This document shows, piece by piece, positions 4,657 through 6,565 of a DNA stretch of 6,565 nucleotides; within the stretch, counting starts at the first letter, position 1; every line of letters begins with the position of its first letter. The DNA is taken from NCBI GenBank assembly GCA_964537525.1, contig CAZIAB010000046.1, positions 1-6,565 of the forward strand, read 5' to 3'. Position numbers and translations under genes: made by a program. Source of the DNA: CAYMDJ01 sp964537525. Its GTDB lineage: Archaea > Aenigmatarchaeota > Aenigmatarchaeia > QMZP01. The notes beneath the pieces were generated by a model, which saw only the letters and a list, made by a program, of their open reading frames with translations, had not been told where the DNA came from and searched no databases.

Positions 4657-5562
4657 ATGGTGAACGAAGAAGATGCTATAGGGTTACCGGAAATTGTGTA
4701 CGAGGGTGGACTTTCCAGGATAACGGTCAGGGATTTCGTTTCGTTTGCCAGATGTCCCCTCGCCCTGCTTCATGATTACAGTTCTTCTTCCCGTAAAAAA
4801 CGAAACCCAAAAAGAAAAGCAACCAAAAAAAGAGTAGTATCTGCTTTAAGGGGGCAGGCAAGGCATGCCAGGTTCACGGCCATGGTGAAGGAAAAGGAAC
4901 CCGGACTAATAGAGGATATTTGTTACGAATTGGATTGCTGCATGCAGCGCATGCTGGATGGGGACGGCCTCCAGGAACATCAGATGGATGATATCAAGTA
5001 TTTTCTGGGCCAAATCAAAAAAGAACACATCTGGGTCAGTGCCGAGGAAAATATAGAATCCAAACAATTTGAAATTGCGGGGGAGACGGATATATCCATC
5101 CTTTTAAACGATGGTTCCTATCCAAGGGCATTTCCGAACCTTGTTAGAATGCCCGTTGAGTTTAAATCAGGAACATATCCAACAGAAGACATCGATTTCT
5201 CTAATCTGAAACTCGGCCAGCGCTTCTATACCAATAAATTGCAGGAGGGCCTTTATCTGTTGATTAACCCCCTCTGGTATGATGGAATGATGAGGTTCGG
5301 CTTCGTGTTATATAAAGAGGAAACCGCAGGGCACAGGGCAAGGATGGTCATCCTCGATGATGAGCTCGTTAGTGACATAAAGACAATGGCGCCCCACGTC
5401 AGAAAGATACGCTCCAAGCACAATCCTGTTGATGAACAGTGGGTTATTGATAACTATCTGGACCTCATTTCAGGCGACGAATTATGCAACATGTGTTTCT
5501 ATAACATGAGATGCCTTTATCCCAGTTCAGCTACCGCCAAAAAGACCGAGTACGTAGTTTAA
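4657..5562 (+). CDS. Stand-alone Cas4-like PD-(D/E)XK nuclease with predicted 4Fe-4S cluster
   Basis: A 301-residue protein of the Cas4/RecB-type nuclease group, predicted to cleave DNA with Mg2+ or Mn2+. The motifs appear in family order: Cys33 in FARCPLAL; G66-(3)-H70; the metal-binding Asp145 in GETDIS; E168-F-K170 in the strand VEFKSG; Q196-(3)-Y200 in QEGLYLL; and Cys277-(2)-Cys280-(5)-Cys286 near the end, which with Cys33 would hold an Fe-S cluster. A lysine/arginine-rich stretch at 46-59 may bind DNA. It is longer than typical CRISPR Cas4 (about 170-220 residues), because of the 70-140 helical region and the 205-270 region. Codon use differs from neighbours: the basic stretch uses AAA, CGT, CGA and AGA, where flanking genes prefer AAG and AGG, suggesting acquisition. 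There is no cas1, cas2 or repeat array nearby, so a DNA-repair or mobile-element role is as likely as CRISPR adaptation. An in-frame TTG at 4639 is rejected as start because it overlaps the promoter spacer. Confidence 0.85.
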   Translation: MVNEEDAIGLPEIVYEGGLSRITVRDFVSFARCPLALLHDYSSSSRKKRNPKRKATKKRVVSALRGQARHARFTAMVKEKEPGLIEDICYELDCCMQRMLDGDGLQEHQMDDIKYFLGQIKKEHIWVSAEENIESKQFEIAGETDISILLNDGSYPRAFPNLVRMPVEFKSGTYPTEDIDFSNLKLGQRFYTNKLQEGLYLLINPLWYDGMMRFGFVLYKEETAGHRARMVILDDELVSDIKTMAPHVRKIRSKHNPVDEQWVIDNYLDLISGDELCNMCFYNMRCLYPSSATAKKTEYVV

Positions 5563-6036
5563 GCCGTAGAACCCGGCGAAAGCGAGTATGACGTAGGCAA
5601 TGGTCCTTCCTATGAAGGTGGCGAGCATGAACTTCCTCACGTCATACTTTACGACGCCTGCCAGGGCGCCTGCAACGTCGCTGGGCAGGGGGGTGGCCGA
5701 GAAGACGAGTATGACGAGGAACATGCTGTATTTTTCAATCCATTTCTCGGCCTGCTTTATCTGCTTCCCGTACTTCTTCTTGAGGGCCTCCCTCCCGCCT
5801 CTCCCGAGCATGTAGCCGGTGAGCTCCCCTATGGTCGCGCCTGCCGCGCCAACTATCCCAACGAGCCAGGGGTTGAGTATCGCCCCAAAGGTGAAGACTA
5901 TTATGAAGGAGGGGACGGGAAGGATTATGCTGGCATTGCCTATCAGGGAGACTATGAATATTCCGAGATACCCCCATACCCCGATGACCTCGTTGGACCA
6001 CACGATGAAGCTTGCTGCCCACTCCGCGAACGCCAT
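5527..6036 (-). CDS. DedA / VTT-domain membrane protein
   Basis: A 169-residue integral membrane protein of the DedA-YqaA (SNARE-associated/VTT, TVP38-TMEM64) family, whose members include lipid scramblases and flippases and affect membrane-potential homeostasis. Family marks: hydrophobic N-terminal segments at 20-33 and 36-57 with ILPVPSFI (re-entrant type), G-A-T-I-G-E71-L-T-GYMLGR (66-79), a basic cytoplasmic stretch 82-102, the second signature SATPLPSDVAGALAG (113-127), then F136 and IGR144, and a final span at 146-166. Length is in the range of the short YqaA-like branch. Transcription is divergent from the YjbQ gene, with a TATA box at 6059-6066 and a leaderless start at 6036. The last 36 nt overlap the end of the oppositely oriented Cas4-like gene. 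Substrate unknown. Confidence 0.88.
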   Translation of the reverse strand: MAFAEWAASFIVWSNEVIGVWGYLGIFIVSLIGNASIILPVPSFIIVFTFGAILNPWLVGIVGAAGATIGELTGYMLGRGGREALKKKYGKQIKQAEKWIEKYSMFLVILVFSATPLPSDVAGALAGVVKYDVRKFMLATFIGRTIAYVILAFAGFYGLNYVLGLFGGS

Positions 6037-6040
6037 GGAT

Positions 6041-6050
6041 AATATTTAAT
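6041..6050 (+). promoter_or_regulatory. TATA box of the YjbQ-family gene
   Basis: AATATTTAAT is centred about 26 nt before the ATG at 6072, with no Shine-Dalgarno site, so the transcript is probably leaderless. It lies only 4 nt from the start codon of the divergent DedA gene, and the partner promoter (6059-6066) lies between it and its own gene. Confidence 0.55.
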
Positions 6051-6058
6051 TCCATCGG

Positions 6059-6066
6059 ATAAATAT
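6059..6066 (-). promoter_or_regulatory. TATA box of the DedA gene
   Basis: ATATTTAT, read on the minus strand, is centred about 26 nt before the ATG at 6036. The spacing mirrors that of the opposite promoter, and both fit inside a 35-bp intergenic spacer. Confidence 0.55.
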
Positions 6067-6071
6067 CTGTC

Positions 6072-6491
6072 ATGCCGGTTGAAACGAGAACCCTGAATGT
6101 GAAGTCAAATGGAGAGATGGACATAATCAACATAACGGATTCAGTCTCCGCAGAGCTCTCGAAATCTAGGATAAAGGACGGAATAATCAGCCTGTTCGTT
6201 CCGGGCTCCACAGCCTCCCTCTCCACCATAGAGTTCGAGCCCAACATGGTCTCTGACTTCACCGATGCGATGGAGAGGCTCGTCCCCTCCAGCATAAGGT
6301 ACAAACACAAAGAAACATGGGGTGACGACAACGGGAAGTCCCATGTCAGGGCAACCCTTATGGGTCCCAGCCTCACGGTCCCTTTCAAAGGGAAGAAGCT
6401 CCTCCTGGGCACGTGGCAGCAAATCGTTCTCCTTGACTTCGACGTCCCCGCCAGGGAGAGGGAGATAGTCGTCCAGATAATCGGTGAATAG
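6072..6491 (+). CDS. YjbQ / UPF0047 family protein
   Basis: A 139-residue protein of the YjbQ (UPF0047) family. Members are small trimeric beta-rich cytosolic proteins with weak thiamine-phosphate synthase activity, and the physiological role is unsettled. Family marks are all present: the VPGSTASL-(2)-IEFEP block (43-57, with E54 and E56), the active-site-like GDDNGKSH91 run (85-92 with Val92), MGPSLTVPF, the hallmark LGTWQQI (112-118) and a final D-P-rich strand LDFDVPARER. The first block has Gly where many bacterial members have His (VPG instead of a VPH-type motif), a variant I recall from archaeal members. Length is normal. It is transcribed singly from a leaderless promoter and convergent with the methionine aminopeptidase gene, whose stop codon begins at the next base. 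Confidence 0.93.
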   Translation: MPVETRTLNVKSNGEMDIINITDSVSAELSKSRIKDGIISLFVPGSTASLSTIEFEPNMVSDFTDAMERLVPSSIRYKHKETWGDDNGKSHVRATLMGPSLTVPFKGKKLLLGTWQQIVLLDFDVPAREREIVVQIIGE

Positions 6492-6565
6492 TCACTCTTC
6501 GCTGCTTGTCGTCACTATTGGCTTCTCCTTCACTATGATGGTGTGCTCTGCCTGTGAGCATGGCT
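6492..6565 (-). CDS. map: Methionine aminopeptidase type II, C-terminal fragment
   Basis: On the minus strand the frame ends with TGA (6494-6492). Reading in from the right edge, it encodes 23 residues containing CSQAEHTIIVKEKPIVTT. This matches the C-terminal strand of archaeal/eukaryotic type II methionine aminopeptidase, where the Glu in Q-x-E-H-T is one of the five dinuclear-metal ligands (E459 of human MetAP2). The enzyme removes the initiator Met from new proteins. Only the tail is in the window, so the call rests on one short but characteristic motif. The stop codon touches the YjbQ stop codon with no gap, so the two transcripts must converge on the same bases or overlap. Confidence 0.78.
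   Translation of the reverse strand, partial: PCSQAEHTIIVKEKPIVTTSSEE

Noticed and set aside
4657..5562. CRISPR-Cas locus, prompted by the Cas4-like gene
   Set aside because: No repeat-spacer array and no other cas gene is present in the window.
5735..6412. Minus-strand open frame of 225 codons overlapping the DedA and YjbQ genes
   Set aside because: It is out of frame with the DedA gene, antisense to the YjbQ gene, spans the divergent promoter and shows no protein-like conservation.

Overview
This 6.6-kb window looks archaeal. The evidence is a family-B DNA polymerase of archaeal type, a tRNA gene interrupted by introns with bulge-helix-bulge (BHB) splice structures, TATA-like boxes about 22-28 nt upstream of start codons with no Shine-Dalgarno site (leaderless transcripts), and a perfect archaeal Shine-Dalgarno site in front of the one gene that has a leader. 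Codon choice favours AGG for Arg and ATA for Ile. Non-canonical tRNA introns are known from Thermoproteales and from some DPANN lineages such as Micrarchaeota/ARMAN. A DPANN-like euryarchaeal-type genome would fit, but the lineage cannot be fixed from this sequence alone.

Layout. (1) Positions 1-54 hold the first 18 codons of an unrecognised minus-strand gene. (2) Positions 177-465 hold a tRNA-Lys(CUU) gene with two introns: 31 nt at the canonical 37/38 site, and 183 nt in the T-loop at 59/60, folding into several hairpins. The mature tRNA would be 75 nt. (3) Positions 466-703 hold a terminator, a hairpin and TATA box, and a leader rich in CATG motifs. The leader contains a second copy of a sequence block that also lies just upstream of the tRNA. 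(4) Positions 704-1626 are a tight three-gene operon with overlapping ends: two small proteins that resemble each other, then a coiled-coil/winged-helix protein. (5) Positions 1640-2134 encode a short VIT1/CCC1-family membrane protein. (6) Positions 2174-4624 encode the replicative DNA polymerase B with every exonuclease and polymerase motif intact. (7) Positions 4657-5562 encode a solitary Cas4-like Fe-S nuclease with more A/T-rich codon use and no CRISPR context. (8) Positions 5527-6036 (minus) encode a DedA/VTT-domain membrane protein whose end overlaps the Cas4-like gene. (9) Positions 6072-6491 encode a YjbQ/UPF0047 protein, divergent from the DedA gene across a 35-bp spacer that holds two interleaved core promoters. 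(10) Positions 6492-6565 (minus) hold the C-terminus of a type II methionine aminopeptidase, directly abutting the YjbQ stop codon.

The single-copy housekeeping genes are mostly transcribed on their own from leaderless promoters. The 704-1626 operon is organised differently, with a leader and Shine-Dalgarno sites. The strongest unusual features are the doubly interrupted tRNA with its large structured T-loop intron, the uncharacterised small-protein/winged-helix operon with its motif-rich leader, and the lone Cas4-like gene of foreign-looking composition next to the replicative polymerase.
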